Source: JAVWIF01 sp036639635
GTDB lineage: Bacteria > Bacillota_I > Bacilli_A > Erysipelotrichales > Erysipelotrichaceae
Assembly (NCBI GenBank): GCA_036639635.1
Contig: JAVWIF010000040.1
Span: forward strand, 1 to 17,188
Reading direction: 5' to 3'
Length of the DNA stretch: 17,188 nt
Position numbers and translations under genes: made by a program. Within the stretch, counting starts at the first letter, position 1. Each line of letters opens with the position of its first letter. Positions 1 to 7,355 of the stretch are shown piece by piece. The notes under the pieces were generated by a model. That model ran no database searches and was not told the DNA's origin. It saw only the letters and a program-made list of their open reading frames with translations.

Positions 1-10
1 TTCGTTTTTT

Positions 11-1078
11 TTATTTTGTATGTTCTTTTTCAAAAGCTAAGATTTCAGTTTTTAAGCGTTCAACAATTTTATCTTGAGGCAATTTTTCTATAATTTTGCC
101 TTTCTTAATTAATAAACCTTCTTGATGACCTCCAGCAATGGCAATATCCGCATGTTTAGCTTCACCAGGCCCATTTACGGCACAACCCATGATAGCAACA
201 TTCATATCGCAATGAATACTTTGCAAGAACGTTTCTATTTCAGCAACAATTGGTTCCATATCCCAAGAAGTACGTCCACAAGTAGGGCATGCAATAAGAT
301 TTGGTGTATTCTTTAATAATCCACAACATTTCAAAAGTTGTTTCACAATCGTTATTTCATTAACGGGATCTCCATTTACACTAATTCTAATGGTATCTCC
401 AATTCCTTCGTTTAAGAGTGTTCCTAAAGCCATACTACTTTTTATCGCACTGCCTATAAACGTACCAGCTTCTGTGACACCTAAGTGTAATGGATAAGGA
501 AATGTACTAGAAGCAAGACGATACGCTTCGATACATAATAAAGGATCACTTGATTTAAAGGATAAACAAATATCATGGAAATCTAAATCTTCTAATATTT
601 GAACATGACGTTGGGCGCTTTCAATCATACCTTTTGCGTTTACTACCCCATACTTTTCATGGATATCTTTTTCTAAGGAACCACTATTAATCCCAATACG
701 AATTGGAACATGGTGAGTCTTACAAGCTTTTACAACAGCTTCTACATTTTCTTTGGAGCCAATGTTACCAGGGTTTAGTCTAATCTTATCGATACCAGAT
801 TCTAGTGAAGCTAGCGCTAAACGATAGTCATAATGAATGTCCGCAACCAAAGGAATATGGGTGCGTTTTTTTATTTCTTTAATAGCTAGTGCATCTTCTT
901 CATCAGCAATGGCCATACGGACCATTTCACAACCAACACTCTCTAATGCCAAAATCTGGGCAACTGTTTTATCAATATCTTTGGTTCTTGTATTACACAT
1001 GGACTGGATGATCACTTTTTGTTGACCACCGATTTGTAAATCACGTACTTGCATACTTTTAGTATCTGTTCTTAACAT
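11..1078 (-). CDS. ispG: 4-hydroxy-3-methylbut-2-enyl diphosphate synthase (flavodoxin/ferredoxin-dependent)
   Basis: IspG (GcpE) converts methylerythritol cyclodiphosphate to HMBPP in the cytosolic MEP isoprenoid pathway, using a [4Fe-4S] cluster. The 355-residue product has the short bacterial architecture. An N-terminal TIM-barrel carries the family stretches IQSMCNT, VRMAI, LVADIHYD and KIRLNPGNIG. The C-terminal iron-sulfur domain shows the expected ligand spacing: C264, C267, C299 and E306 (CPTC, then CAVNGPGE). I chose the ATG at 1078 over the in-frame GTG at 1087 because GAGGTG (1090-1085) is the Shine-Dalgarno site and overlaps that GTG; it sits 6 bases before the ATG. It is the only - strand gene and is divergent from the PBP gene, so it is a separate transcription unit. 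No defect is seen. Its terminator would lie beyond the window edge. Confidence 0.96.
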   Translation of the reverse strand: MLRTDTKSMQVRDLQIGGQQKVIIQSMCNTRTKDIDKTVAQILALESVGCEMVRMAIADEEDALAIKEIKKRTHIPLVADIHYDYRLALASLESGIDKIRLNPGNIGSKENVEAVVKACKTHHVPIRIGINSGSLEKDIHEKYGVVNAKGMIESAQRHVQILEDLDFHDICLSFKSSDPLLCIEAYRLASSTFPYPLHLGVTEAGTFIGSAIKSSMALGTLLNEGIGDTIRISVNGDPVNEITIVKQLLKCCGLLKNTPNLIACPTCGRTSWDMEPIVAEIETFLQSIHCDMNVAIMGCAVNGPGEAKHADIAIAGGHQEGLLIKKGKIIEKLPQDKIVERLKTEILAFEKEHTK

Positions 1079-1098
1079 GCTACTCACCTCGCTTCTTT

Positions 1099-1127
1099 AT
1101 TATAAACAAAATTCATTTCTTTTACAA
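1099..1127 (-). promoter_or_regulatory. Sigma-A-type promoter of ispG
   Basis: Read on the - strand, TTGTAA (1127-1122) and a perfect TATAAT (1104-1099) are separated by 17 bases. The predicted transcript start is about 1092, which leaves a very short leader that begins almost at the Shine-Dalgarno site. Confidence 0.65.
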
Positions 1128-1156
1128 TAAGGTAGCAATTTATTAGGTATTTGTAT

Positions 1157-1162
1157 TATAAT
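1157..1162 (+). promoter_or_regulatory. Possible -10 element of the PBP gene
   Basis: A perfect TATAAT lies just upstream of the Shine-Dalgarno site AGGAGGTG (1170-1177). No convincing -35 box is found at the right distance, so this is only a candidate. It would share the short divergent region with the ispG promoter. Confidence 0.35.
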
Positions 1163-1185
1163 ATGTGGCAGGAGGTGAGGCGCAA

Positions 1186-3252
1186 GTGTTACGAAATCCT
1201 TTTCGAAATTTGGATCAAAAAAAATTAAGAAGAAGTTCAGATGTGTTACAATCACAAAATGACTATCAAAAAATAGTGAATAAAAGAATCTTTATATTCT
1301 CCTTATTTATTGTTGGTGTCTTTAGTATCATTGCTCTTCGCTTAGTATTTATTCAGATATATGATAATGAATCCTATAAAATAAAACTTGAAAATTATTC
1401 TTCCCAAAAACAAGTAGATGCAACAAGCCGCGGACAAATGGTAGACCGTAATGGGAAAGTTTTAGCAAAAACGGCTGCAGCTCATAACATTATTTATTTT
1501 CCGCCCAAAGGAGTAAGCAGTAAAGAACAATGGGAACTTGCACAAAAATTTGCGAAACGCTTTGCTATCAATAGTAAAAATATGACAGCATCAGATTATC
1601 AAGATTTATATATCTTTTTACATACGGATAAAAATGGGAAAAAAGATGGTGCTACTAATTTATTAAAAGAAAAAGAGTTAGAACTTAGTGCAGCGCAACA
1701 AGAAACACTCATACGTAGTAGAATTACACAAGACATGGTAGATGATATAGCGAATCAAGATATAAAAGATGCATTTAGCGTATACTTGTTAATGCGTAAG
1801 CAACCTAGCAATCAAAATAAAGTGATTATTGAAGATGCAAGTGAAAATGATGTTGCTTATTTAACAGAGAATAAGGATCAGTTTCAAGGCTTTAATGTAG
1901 ATTTAGGCTCTTGGAAACGTGAATATCCATATGAAGATACGTTTCGTGATGTGTTAGGTAGTATTACTACAACAAAGCAAGGAGTACCTTCTGAATTACG
2001 TAATTATTATGAATCATTAGGTTATAGCCTAACTGCTAAAGTAGGAAAATCTGGTTTAGAGGAACAATATGAATCCATATTAAGTGGTACGCCAAAGATT
2101 AGTGATATTAGTTATGATGTGGATGGTACGGCATTAATGAGTGAAGTGAGTAGTGGAAAAAATGGCTATGATTTACATTTGTCAATTGATGTTGAATTAC
2201 AACAAAAAGTAGATGATATTTTAAGCGACGTAGTGAAACAGTATGCAGGATCTGCTGGTCGTGAAAAGTTTAATAAAGCCATTGTTGTCTTAATGAATCC
2301 TAACAGTGGCGAAGTATATACAATGAGTGGTAAATATAAAGATGAAAAAGGAAATGTTCAAAACTATTCTAGTGGTGCTTATTTAGATGCGTATCAACCA
2401 GGGTCAGTTGTCAAAGGTGCAACGGTCTATATGATGCTTGAAGAAGGTATTATAACGAAGGATACGATCATCAATGATGCGCCTATGAAAATAGCAGGTA
2501 CTGGTATAAAACAAAGTTTCCAACCTTGGGGACCTGTTAATGCAGTACGCGCATTAGAGGTATCTAGTAATGTCTTTATGTTTGATTCCGTTATAAAACT
2601 AGCTGGTGGTTCTTATCAATATGATAAACCACTAGGAATTTCACAAGATGCTTCTAAGAAGACATTCCAATTGATGCGTAACTATTATTCCATGTTTGGT
2701 TTAGGTACAAAAACACTATTAGATGTTCCTAATGAAGCAAATGGATTTAAAGATTTTTCAACACTTGGAGGACGTTTACTTGACTATTCCATCGGACAAT
2801 ATGATAGTTATACGCCTATTCAATTAGCTCAATATGCCTCAACTGTGGCAAATGGTGGCAATAAAGTACAACCAAAATTGGTGCGTAGTGCCAGTGAAGT
2901 AAATAGTGAATATACTGTTTTTGAAAATAAAACAAAAGTACTCTCTACCTTAAATGGTAAAGATGAGAGTTTAAAGACTGTTCAAGAAGGAATGCGTGCT
3001 TGTGTTGCCGGTGGTCACTGTGGTGGTTTGAATAATTTACCGGTAAGTGCAGCAGCTAAAACAGGTACAGCTGAGGTCGGTCAATATACGAATGCATCAC
3101 TAATTGGATATGCACCTTATGATGCGAAGCCAAAGGTATCATTTGCTTGTTCTGTGCCAACAAGTGGTAGTAATACCCAAAATGTACAAGCCAACTTATG
3201 TGCAGATGTAATCATGCCGAAAGTTTTAGAAGAGTTTTTAAAAAAATATTAG
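1186..3252 (+). CDS. pbpA: Class B penicillin-binding protein 2 (elongation-type transpeptidase)
   Basis: A monofunctional D,D-transpeptidase that cross-links peptidoglycan outside the membrane, probably as the RodA/elongasome partner. The 688-residue product has a basic cytoplasmic N-terminus, one membrane anchor (about residues 34-56), a dimerisation/pedestal domain (SRGQMVDRNGKVLAKT region and beyond) and a C-terminal transpeptidase domain. The catalytic motifs are S407-V-V-K410 (in YQPGSVVKGATV), S460-S-N462 and K625-T-G627. The PGSVVKGATV wording is close to B. subtilis PbpA/PBP2A as I recall it, and differs from FtsI/SpoVD. I chose GTG at 1186 because AGGAGGTG (1170-1177) lies 8 bases upstream; the in-frame GTG at 1165 lies before that site and has none of its own. 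An oddity is that all four cysteines (606, 612, 655, 672) lie in the last 85 residues, around the KTG motif. The gene ends in the promoter of rpmG, without a clear terminator. Confidence 0.92.
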   Translation: MLRNPFRNLDQKKLRRSSDVLQSQNDYQKIVNKRIFIFSLFIVGVFSIIALRLVFIQIYDNESYKIKLENYSSQKQVDATSRGQMVDRNGKVLAKTAAAHNIIYFPPKGVSSKEQWELAQKFAKRFAINSKNMTASDYQDLYIFLHTDKNGKKDGATNLLKEKELELSAAQQETLIRSRITQDMVDDIANQDIKDAFSVYLLMRKQPSNQNKVIIEDASENDVAYLTENKDQFQGFNVDLGSWKREYPYEDTFRDVLGSITTTKQGVPSELRNYYESLGYSLTAKVGKSGLEEQYESILSGTPKISDISYDVDGTALMSEVSSGKNGYDLHLSIDVELQQKVDDILSDVVKQYAGSAGREKFNKAIVVLMNPNSGEVYTMSGKYKDEKGNVQNYSSGAYLDAYQPGSVVKGATVYMMLEEGIITKDTIINDAPMKIAGTGIKQSFQPWGPVNAVRALEVSSNVFMFDSVIKLAGGSYQYDKPLGISQDASKKTFQLMRNYYSMFGLGTKTLLDVPNEANGFKDFSTLGGRLLDYSIGQYDSYTPIQLAQYASTVANGGNKVQPKLVRSASEVNSEYTVFENKTKVLSTLNGKDESLKTVQEGMRACVAGGHCGGLNNLPVSAAAKTGTAEVGQYTNASLIGYAPYDAKPKVSFACSVPTSGSNTQNVQANLCADVIMPKVLEEFLKKY

Positions 3253-3278
3253 CATTTTCAAATAGAATATGATATAAT
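3249..3278 (+). promoter_or_regulatory. Promoter of rpmG
   Basis: TTAGCA (3249-3254) and a perfect TATAAT (3273-3278) with an 18-base spacer. The -35 box overlaps the stop codon of the PBP gene, so L33 can be transcribed on its own. Confidence 0.5.
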
Positions 3279-3305
3279 TTCCAAGCAAGTACGAGGAGGG
3301 ACACC

Positions 3306-3458
3306 ATGAGTAGAGATAGAATTACTTTCAAATGTTCTGACTGTGGAGAAGAAAACTACATCGGAACTAGAAATAAACGTAAAAATCCAGAACGTATGCA
3401 AATTGAAAAATTTTGCCCACGTTGTAACAAAAAAACTTCACATAAGGAGAAAAAATAA
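3306..3458 (+). CDS. rpmG: 50S ribosomal protein L33 (zinc-binding form)
   Basis: A small gene of 50 codons. The product begins MSRDRITFKCSDCGEENY and contains the typical L33 core TRNKRKNPERM. Two CxxC pairs are present (C10/C13 and C37/C40), so this is the zinc-containing (C+) form; many genomes also carry a cysteine-free paralogue used under zinc limitation. The start is an ATG preceded by GAGGAGGG (3292-3299). It is a component of the large ribosomal subunit near the E site. The gene is flanked by its own promoter and a terminator and is probably monocistronic or read through into the downstream hydrolase gene. Confidence 0.95.
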   Translation: MSRDRITFKCSDCGEENYIGTRNKRKNPERMQIEKFCPRCNKKTSHKEKK

Positions 3459-3459
3459 G

Positions 3460-3482
3460 AAGGACCAAGTCTGGTCTTTTTT
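3460..3482 (+). terminator. Rho-independent terminator of rpmG
   Basis: AGGACCA (3461-3467), loop AGTC, then TGGTCTT (3472-3478), running into a T-rich stretch to 3482. One pair is a G-U wobble. Confidence 0.75.
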
Positions 3483-3495
3483 ATTCGTGTAAAAG

Positions 3496-4107
3496 ATGAA
3501 AAATATAGAAACTTTTGTACTTGGAATGGTACAAGTAAATACCTATGTATTGTGGGAAGATAACCATGTCTTACTCATTGATCCAGGAAGTAAATCAATG
3601 CGTTTACAAAATGCTATTGATGAAAAAGAGGGGATTGTAGATGGGATTGTTTTGACACATGCGCACTTTGATCATATTGCAGGTGTAGATGCGCTTGCGA
3701 AAAAATATAAGTGTAATGTATATATTAACGATATTGAAATACCTTTATTGACAGATCCTAATTTGAACTTTTCACTAGGTGAACAAATCATTGTGAAAAC
3801 ACCACCAACGATCTTAAAAAGAGGTAAAAACACCATTGGAGCTTTTGTAATTGAAGCCATTGATGCACCAGGACATAGTGAAGGAAGTACTATGATTCTT
3901 TGGAATGAGAACTTGTTTTGTGGAGATGTTTTATTTCAAGGAAGTATTGGATGTACGGATTTAGCTACTAGCAGTAATACAAAAATGATGCAAACATTAA
4001 AGATGATAAAAGATACTTTAGATCCAGAACTAATTGTATATCCAGGTCATGGACCTAGTACGACTTTAAAAACAGAGTTATTATATAACCCTTATTTACA
4101 ATTCTAA
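3496..4107 (+). CDS. MBL-fold metal-dependent hydrolase (YqgX/glyoxalase II-like)
   Basis: A 203-residue cytosolic metallo-beta-lactamase-fold protein without a signal peptide. The metal-binding set is complete: H55-A-H57-F-D59-H60, H127 (in DAPGHSEGS), D144 (in FCGDVLF) and H185 (in YPGHGPST). Length and motifs fit the short YqgX group, related to hydroxyacylglutathione hydrolase but lacking its C-terminal substrate domain. The substrate is unknown and glutathione use should not be assumed. B. subtilis yqgX also lies close to comG, so the position next to comGA is an old arrangement. The in-frame stop at 3490-3492 limits the start to ATG 3496 (or later). Only AAAAG precedes it, so translation initiation looks weak, and the start lies just 14 bases beyond the rpmG terminator. 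Confidence 0.9.
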   Translation: MKNIETFVLGMVQVNTYVLWEDNHVLLIDPGSKSMRLQNAIDEKEGIVDGIVLTHAHFDHIAGVDALAKKYKCNVYINDIEIPLLTDPNLNFSLGEQIIVKTPPTILKRGKNTIGAFVIEAIDAPGHSEGSTMILWNENLFCGDVLFQGSIGCTDLATSSNTKMMQTLKMIKDTLDPELIVYPGHGPSTTLKTELLYNPYLQF

Positions 4108-4139
4108 AAGATGAAATTTTATATTTCGTCTTTTTTTTT
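4108..4139 (+). terminator. Rho-independent terminator after the MBL hydrolase gene
   Basis: AAGATGAAAT (4108-4117), 5-base loop, ATTTCGTCTT (4123-4132), one T-G wobble, followed by a run of T to 4139. It begins right at the stop codon and isolates the comG operon from upstream transcription. Confidence 0.85.
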
Positions 4140-4191
4140 AGGATTTTTAATAAAACATTACGTATATATATAGTAAAAGGAGGTGAATACC

Positions 4192-5181
4192 TTGAAAGAG
4201 AAGTTTAATCAATTGTTACATTTAGCAAAGAAAAACAATGTAACTGATATTCACTTTACGCTTACACAACAAAAAGTAAGTGTAATGATGCGTGGAATCG
4301 ATGGTCTTGAAGAAATACATAATACTTTATTTGATGTTAGCTTATTTAATTATTTGAAATATATTAGTGATTTAGATTTAGGAAATTCAAATGCTCCACA
4401 AAGTGGTAATTTTCATTATGAGTTTCAAAAAGAATTACTATATTTTCGCTTTTCTTTATTGGTTACAAATGATAAACAAACAGCCGTATTACGTATTTTA
4501 AATAATCATGAAGAAATTAGACTTGAAGACTTGAGTTATCAAAAAAAACAATACCATAGCTTTCTTGGGTGGACGAAAACGCGTAGTGGTCTAATCATCT
4601 TAAGTGGACCTACAGGAAGTGGAAAAAGCACAACCTTACATGCTATTTTAAAAAGAATTGCTTTAGAAAACAAGTTGCATGTTGTTTCTCTAGAAGATCC
4701 AATTGAGATTTATGACAATGCGTATTTACAATTACAAATTAATGAAAAAAGCAACTTTACATATGAAGAAGGAATTAAACAACTAATGCGCCATGATCCT
4801 GATGTTATTATGATTGGTGAAATACGTGATGCAAATACAGCTAGAATGTTACTGAGGAGTGCACTAAGTGGTCACTTGATATTTACTACGATTCATGCTA
4901 AATGTTGCACAGAAGCGATTAAACGCTTGCTAGAGTTCGGATTAAGTGAAGATGACTTGCATCATACCCTCACTGCCATAAGTTCTCAACGCTTATTCGT
5001 TGAAAAAGGAAAGAAAGGAAGAATCTGTATTTATGAAATACTCGAAAAAGAAGATTTACAACAATACTTTACAAACAAAGAGTTGCCAAAAAATCACGAA
5101 GATATCTTCGCTCAAATCCAACATGCTGTGGAAGATAATAAAATCACCAAAAAAGAAGCAAGCTACGACCTTGCACCTTAG
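4192..5181 (+). CDS. comGA: Competence traffic ATPase ComGA (GspE/PilB family)
   Basis: The cytoplasmic hexameric ATPase that powers assembly of the competence pseudopilus used for DNA uptake. The 329-residue product has the short N-terminal domain typical of ComGA, then Walker A G139-P-T-G-S-G-K145-ST, an aspartate box (SLEDPIEI), a Walker B region (D204-V-I-M-I-G-E-I-R-D213) and a His box (TTIHAKCC). I chose the TTG at 4192 because the strong site AAAGGAGGTGA (4177-4186) is 5 bases upstream; the in-frame GTG at 4183 lies inside that site. First gene of the seven-gene comG operon. The upstream region is TA-rich (TATATATATA at 4163-4172) but shows no good -35 box, which would fit a need for an activator; that is inference. 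No tetracysteine motif is seen, as is usual for ComGA. Confidence 0.94.
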   Translation: MKEKFNQLLHLAKKNNVTDIHFTLTQQKVSVMMRGIDGLEEIHNTLFDVSLFNYLKYISDLDLGNSNAPQSGNFHYEFQKELLYFRFSLLVTNDKQTAVLRILNNHEEIRLEDLSYQKKQYHSFLGWTKTRSGLIILSGPTGSGKSTTLHAILKRIALENKLHVVSLEDPIEIYDNAYLQLQINEKSNFTYEEGIKQLMRHDPDVIMIGEIRDANTARMLLRSALSGHLIFTTIHAKCCTEAIKRLLEFGLSEDDLHHTLTAISSQRLFVEKGKKGRICIYEILEKEDLQQYFTNKELPKNHEDIFAQIQHAVEDNKITKKEASYDLAP

Positions 5182-6130
5182 TGTAAATAATTGGGAATTC
5201 TTAGCTGAATTGTTAAATTGTGGTTATCCTTTAATGGATGCTTTAAGCTTTTTGCATATCAATCAGAGCATTATACAAAATGCTTTAGAAAAAGGATTAG
5301 ATTTACAAGAAGTACTCATTCAAAAACAAGGAGATCGCTTTAGTGAACATTTAATGTTCTTTCTTAAAATTACACCTTTACCACAAGCAATTCAAAGTAG
5401 CCTACAACTACTACGCTTTGAAAAAGGTCTTCAAAAGAAACTATTAAAAAGTGCTGCTTATCCGCTTTTTATCTTTATATTTGCTTTTATTATGCTTTGG
5501 ATATTTTCAAGTATGATTATTCCACAAATGCTACAAAGCTTTGAGGTTAGTAATGATTTCCATTCATTAATGATCCTCGTACAATTCATTAAAGGAAGTT
5601 GTATTCTTGTTACATGTTTATTTATTTGTTTATTTCTTTTTTATCTTGTGTTGCGTAAATCTACTCTTCTTAGAATCTCTTTTTTAAATCAACTGCATCA
5701 TAAAGTACCAATGATTGCTGACTATATTTCTTATTTATTTAGTGGATATTTAATAGAGCTAGAAAAAAGAGGGGTTTCTACAAAACAAGCTATGCTGTAT
5801 TTAAAAATGATAAAAAAAGAAAGTTTATTTGCTTTTTTTATTGGAAAATTAAGTATGGAGTTAGAAAATGGATTGGATATGCTAAGTACTATTGAACAAT
5901 GCAGTTTCTTAAATGCATCTTTTCGATTATCTTTTCGTGTTGGAGCAAGTGCTAGTTCATTAGAAGATACACTCTTAGCATTTATGAAACAACAAGAATA
6001 TGTTTGGCAACAATTAATTAAAAAAGTGAGTATTGTCATTCAATGTATTGCTTATGGATTTGTTGGAGTGGTTGTTTTAATCGTGTTTCAAATCATGTTA
6101 ATTCCACTCAATATGTTAGAAAACATGTAA
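5123..6130 (+). CDS. comGB: Competence membrane platform protein ComGB (GspF/PilC family)
   Basis: The polytopic inner membrane protein on which the ComG pseudopilus is assembled. About 335 residues. Early residues WEFLAELLNCGYPLMDALSFL match the start of the GspF-type cytoplasmic domain. There are three strongly hydrophobic segments: FIFIFAFIMLWIFSSMII, then CILVTCLFICLFLFYLVL, then a C-terminal GFVGVVVLIVFQIMLIPL. A second T2SSF repeat lies between segments two and three. The frame stays open back to 5000, but that part overlaps comGA and reads as lysine-rich shadow sequence. ATG 5123 gives a plausible N-terminus (MLWKIIKSPKKKQ) and a 59-base overlap with comGA. It has no clear Shine-Dalgarno site, so translational coupling is likely; TTG at 5171 is the alternative. 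Confidence 0.88.
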   Translation: MLWKIIKSPKKKQATTLHLSVNNWEFLAELLNCGYPLMDALSFLHINQSIIQNALEKGLDLQEVLIQKQGDRFSEHLMFFLKITPLPQAIQSSLQLLRFEKGLQKKLLKSAAYPLFIFIFAFIMLWIFSSMIIPQMLQSFEVSNDFHSLMILVQFIKGSCILVTCLFICLFLFYLVLRKSTLLRISFLNQLHHKVPMIADYISYLFSGYLIELEKRGVSTKQAMLYLKMIKKESLFAFFIGKLSMELENGLDMLSTIEQCSFLNASFRLSFRVGASASSLEDTLLAFMKQQEYVWQQLIKKVSIVIQCIAYGFVGVVVLIVFQIMLIPLNMLENM

Positions 6131-6140
6131 AGGAGATTTT

Positions 6141-6443
6141 ATGAAAGCTAATGAGAAAGGCTTCACTATATTAGAGATGATGATAGTCCTATCTATTATT
6201 GCTCTTGTTTTTTTATTAACACTCCCCAATATACAACAAAAAGAACAGATTATTCGTAAAAAGGGTTGTGAAGCATTGGTAGAAGTGGCAAATGCCCAAA
6301 TCTTGTTATATGAAGTAGAAAATTTAGTTCCACCGACTAGTATGCAGGATTTAATTGCGAAAGGCTACTTGAAAGATACCCAAACACGTTGTCCTGATGG
6401 AAAAATTATTGCCATATCGGGTGGAGAAGCACATGTACAATAA
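6141..6443 (+). CDS. comGC: Major competence pseudopilin ComGC
   Basis: A 100-residue prepilin. Leader MKANEKG is followed by F8-TILE, so cleavage by the prepilin peptidase is expected between G7 and F8, with the conserved Glu at mature position 5. The hydrophobic helix (MMIVLSIIALVFLLTL) anchors the subunit before assembly. C43 and C84 are placed to form the intramolecular disulfide known for B. subtilis ComGC. The C-terminal part (DLIAKGYLKDTQTRCPDGK) is typical of ComGC. The start ATG follows AAGGAG (6130-6135) at 5 bases. It is 10 bases after comGB and overlaps comGD by 11. The prepilin peptidase ComC is not in this window. Confidence 0.93.
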   Translation: MKANEKGFTILEMMIVLSIIALVFLLTLPNIQQKEQIIRKKGCEALVEVANAQILLYEVENLVPPTSMQDLIAKGYLKDTQTRCPDGKIIAISGGEAHVQ

Positions 6444-6816
6444 AGGTTTTAGCTTATTAGAGATGTTATTGGTGCTCAGTGTTATTAGTATTCTTTTATT
6501 CGTGTTTCCGCTGATTGCTCCAAATAAAGGTATTTTATTACGTTATGAAATGGAAACAATTCGTCAGAAACTAATGGCAGCCCAAGATCATGCAATGCTT
6601 ACGAAACAAAATATAACAATTGCTTTTAATGGAAATGTTTTATCCATACAAAAACACGACTATGATTTAAAATATAATGTCGAGTGTCATGGAAATCCTT
6701 TCTTATTTAATGAAATGGGGAATGTATCACGTGCACAAAGTGTTCAATGTAGTCTACAAAATAAAGAAGCAAAATTAATTGTGCAATTAGGAAGTGGTCG
6801 AATGTATGTTAAATAA
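6433..6816 (+). CDS. comGD: Minor pseudopilin ComGD
   Basis: A 127-residue type IV pilin-like protein: short leader MYNKG, cleavage before FSLLE (Glu at +5), then a hydrophobic helix MLLVLSVISILLFVFPLI and a soluble C-terminal domain with two cysteines (in VECHGN and VQCSLQ). I took ATG 6433, which has GGAG (6423-6426) 6 bases upstream and gives a normal short prepilin leader; the open frame begins earlier at 6397 inside comGC. It overlaps comGC and comGE. The assignment as ComGD rests on operon order and the pilin signature, because minor pseudopilins diverge quickly. Confidence 0.85.
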   Translation: MYNKGFSLLEMLLVLSVISILLFVFPLIAPNKGILLRYEMETIRQKLMAAQDHAMLTKQNITIAFNGNVLSIQKHDYDLKYNVECHGNPFLFNEMGNVSRAQSVQCSLQNKEAKLIVQLGSGRMYVK

Positions 6817-6976
6817 GCGTGGTATGGTTTTAATAGAAGCTTTGTTATTATTTATGATTTGTGCTTTACTAGTTAGTATTTTAGTTGTCAGTGTTCTAAC
6901 CTATTCTAAAATATCACTACTTCATAAGAGAGGATTTCAAGATGACTTGATACAAGCAATTTATGAAGAAGAATAA
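6806..6976 (+). CDS. comGE: Minor pseudopilin ComGE (very short)
   Basis: A 56-residue product starting MLNKRGMVLIEALL: a basic leader, a cleavage site after G6, Glu at +5, then a hydrophobic helix (LLLFMICALLVSILVVSVL) and only about 25 further residues ending in EEE. The ComGE that I recall from Bacillus is roughly twice as long, so this one is nearly just the anchor helix. The next gene starts inside its end (6963) with its own prepilin leader, so no lost C-terminal part is hidden downstream. Start choice: ATG 6806 lies 11 bases after AGGAAG (6789-6794); an in-frame GTG at 6794 would add four residues. It overlaps both neighbours, suggesting coupled translation. Confidence 0.75.
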   Translation: MLNKRGMVLIEALLLFMICALLVSILVVSVLTYSKISLLHKRGFQDDLIQAIYEEE

Positions 6977-7355
6977 AGGCTTTACACTCGTTGAAGTCTT
7001 AGTTGCATTATTGTGTGTGAGTTTAGCAAGTATTTTACTAGTGCATTGTGTTCGATTGCTTCAACATTTGTCACAACCAACATATTGGAGTGAAGATCGT
7101 ATTGCTATACATCAAATACGTTTAATGTTGGCACAAGGAGAAAACTATTTCATTGAAGGAGACAATTTAACTTTCCAATATCATGGTAAAGAAAGAACGT
7201 TAGGGTATCATCGAAATCGTTTGGTAGCGCGTGATGGTTATGAAATTTTTCTTCAAGAAATAAATGAGAGCACATTTACAAAGGAAGGAGCATGCTATTA
7301 TGTTTCGTATACACGTAAAACAACAAAGACAGAAGCTTTACTGGTCTGTGAATAA
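6963..7355 (+). CDS. comGF: Minor pseudopilin ComGF
   Basis: A 130-residue protein beginning MKKNKG, then FTLVE, so a full prepilin cleavage site with Glu at +5, followed by the hydrophobic helix VLVALLCVSLASILLVHCV. The C-terminal domain is soluble, with a pair of cysteines (GACYYVSY and the penultimate residue). The name follows from its place after comGE and the ComGF-like size. No good Shine-Dalgarno site precedes ATG 6963, and it overlaps comGE by 14 bases, so translation is probably coupled to comGE. Confidence 0.83.
   Translation: MKKNKGFTLVEVLVALLCVSLASILLVHCVRLLQHLSQPTYWSEDRIAIHQIRLMLAQGENYFIEGDNLTFQYHGKERTLGYHRNRLVARDGYEIFLQEINESTFTKEGACYYVSYTRKTTKTEALLVCE

Noticed and set aside
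122..1025. Open frames on the + strand opposite ispG
   Set aside because: They are antisense shadows of a clearly identified enzyme, without ribosome-binding sites or recognisable products.
4141..4190. A ComK box or a sigma-A promoter before comGA
   Set aside because: The region is TA-rich, but neither a paired AAAA-N5-TTTT pattern nor a -35 element at the right distance to the TATATATATA run could be read with confidence.
5000..5122. Upstream extension of comGB from the ATG at 5000
   Set aside because: It lies wholly inside comGA, reads as a lysine-rich low-complexity sequence unrelated to GspF, and would make the protein too long. ATG 5123 or TTG 5171 is more likely.
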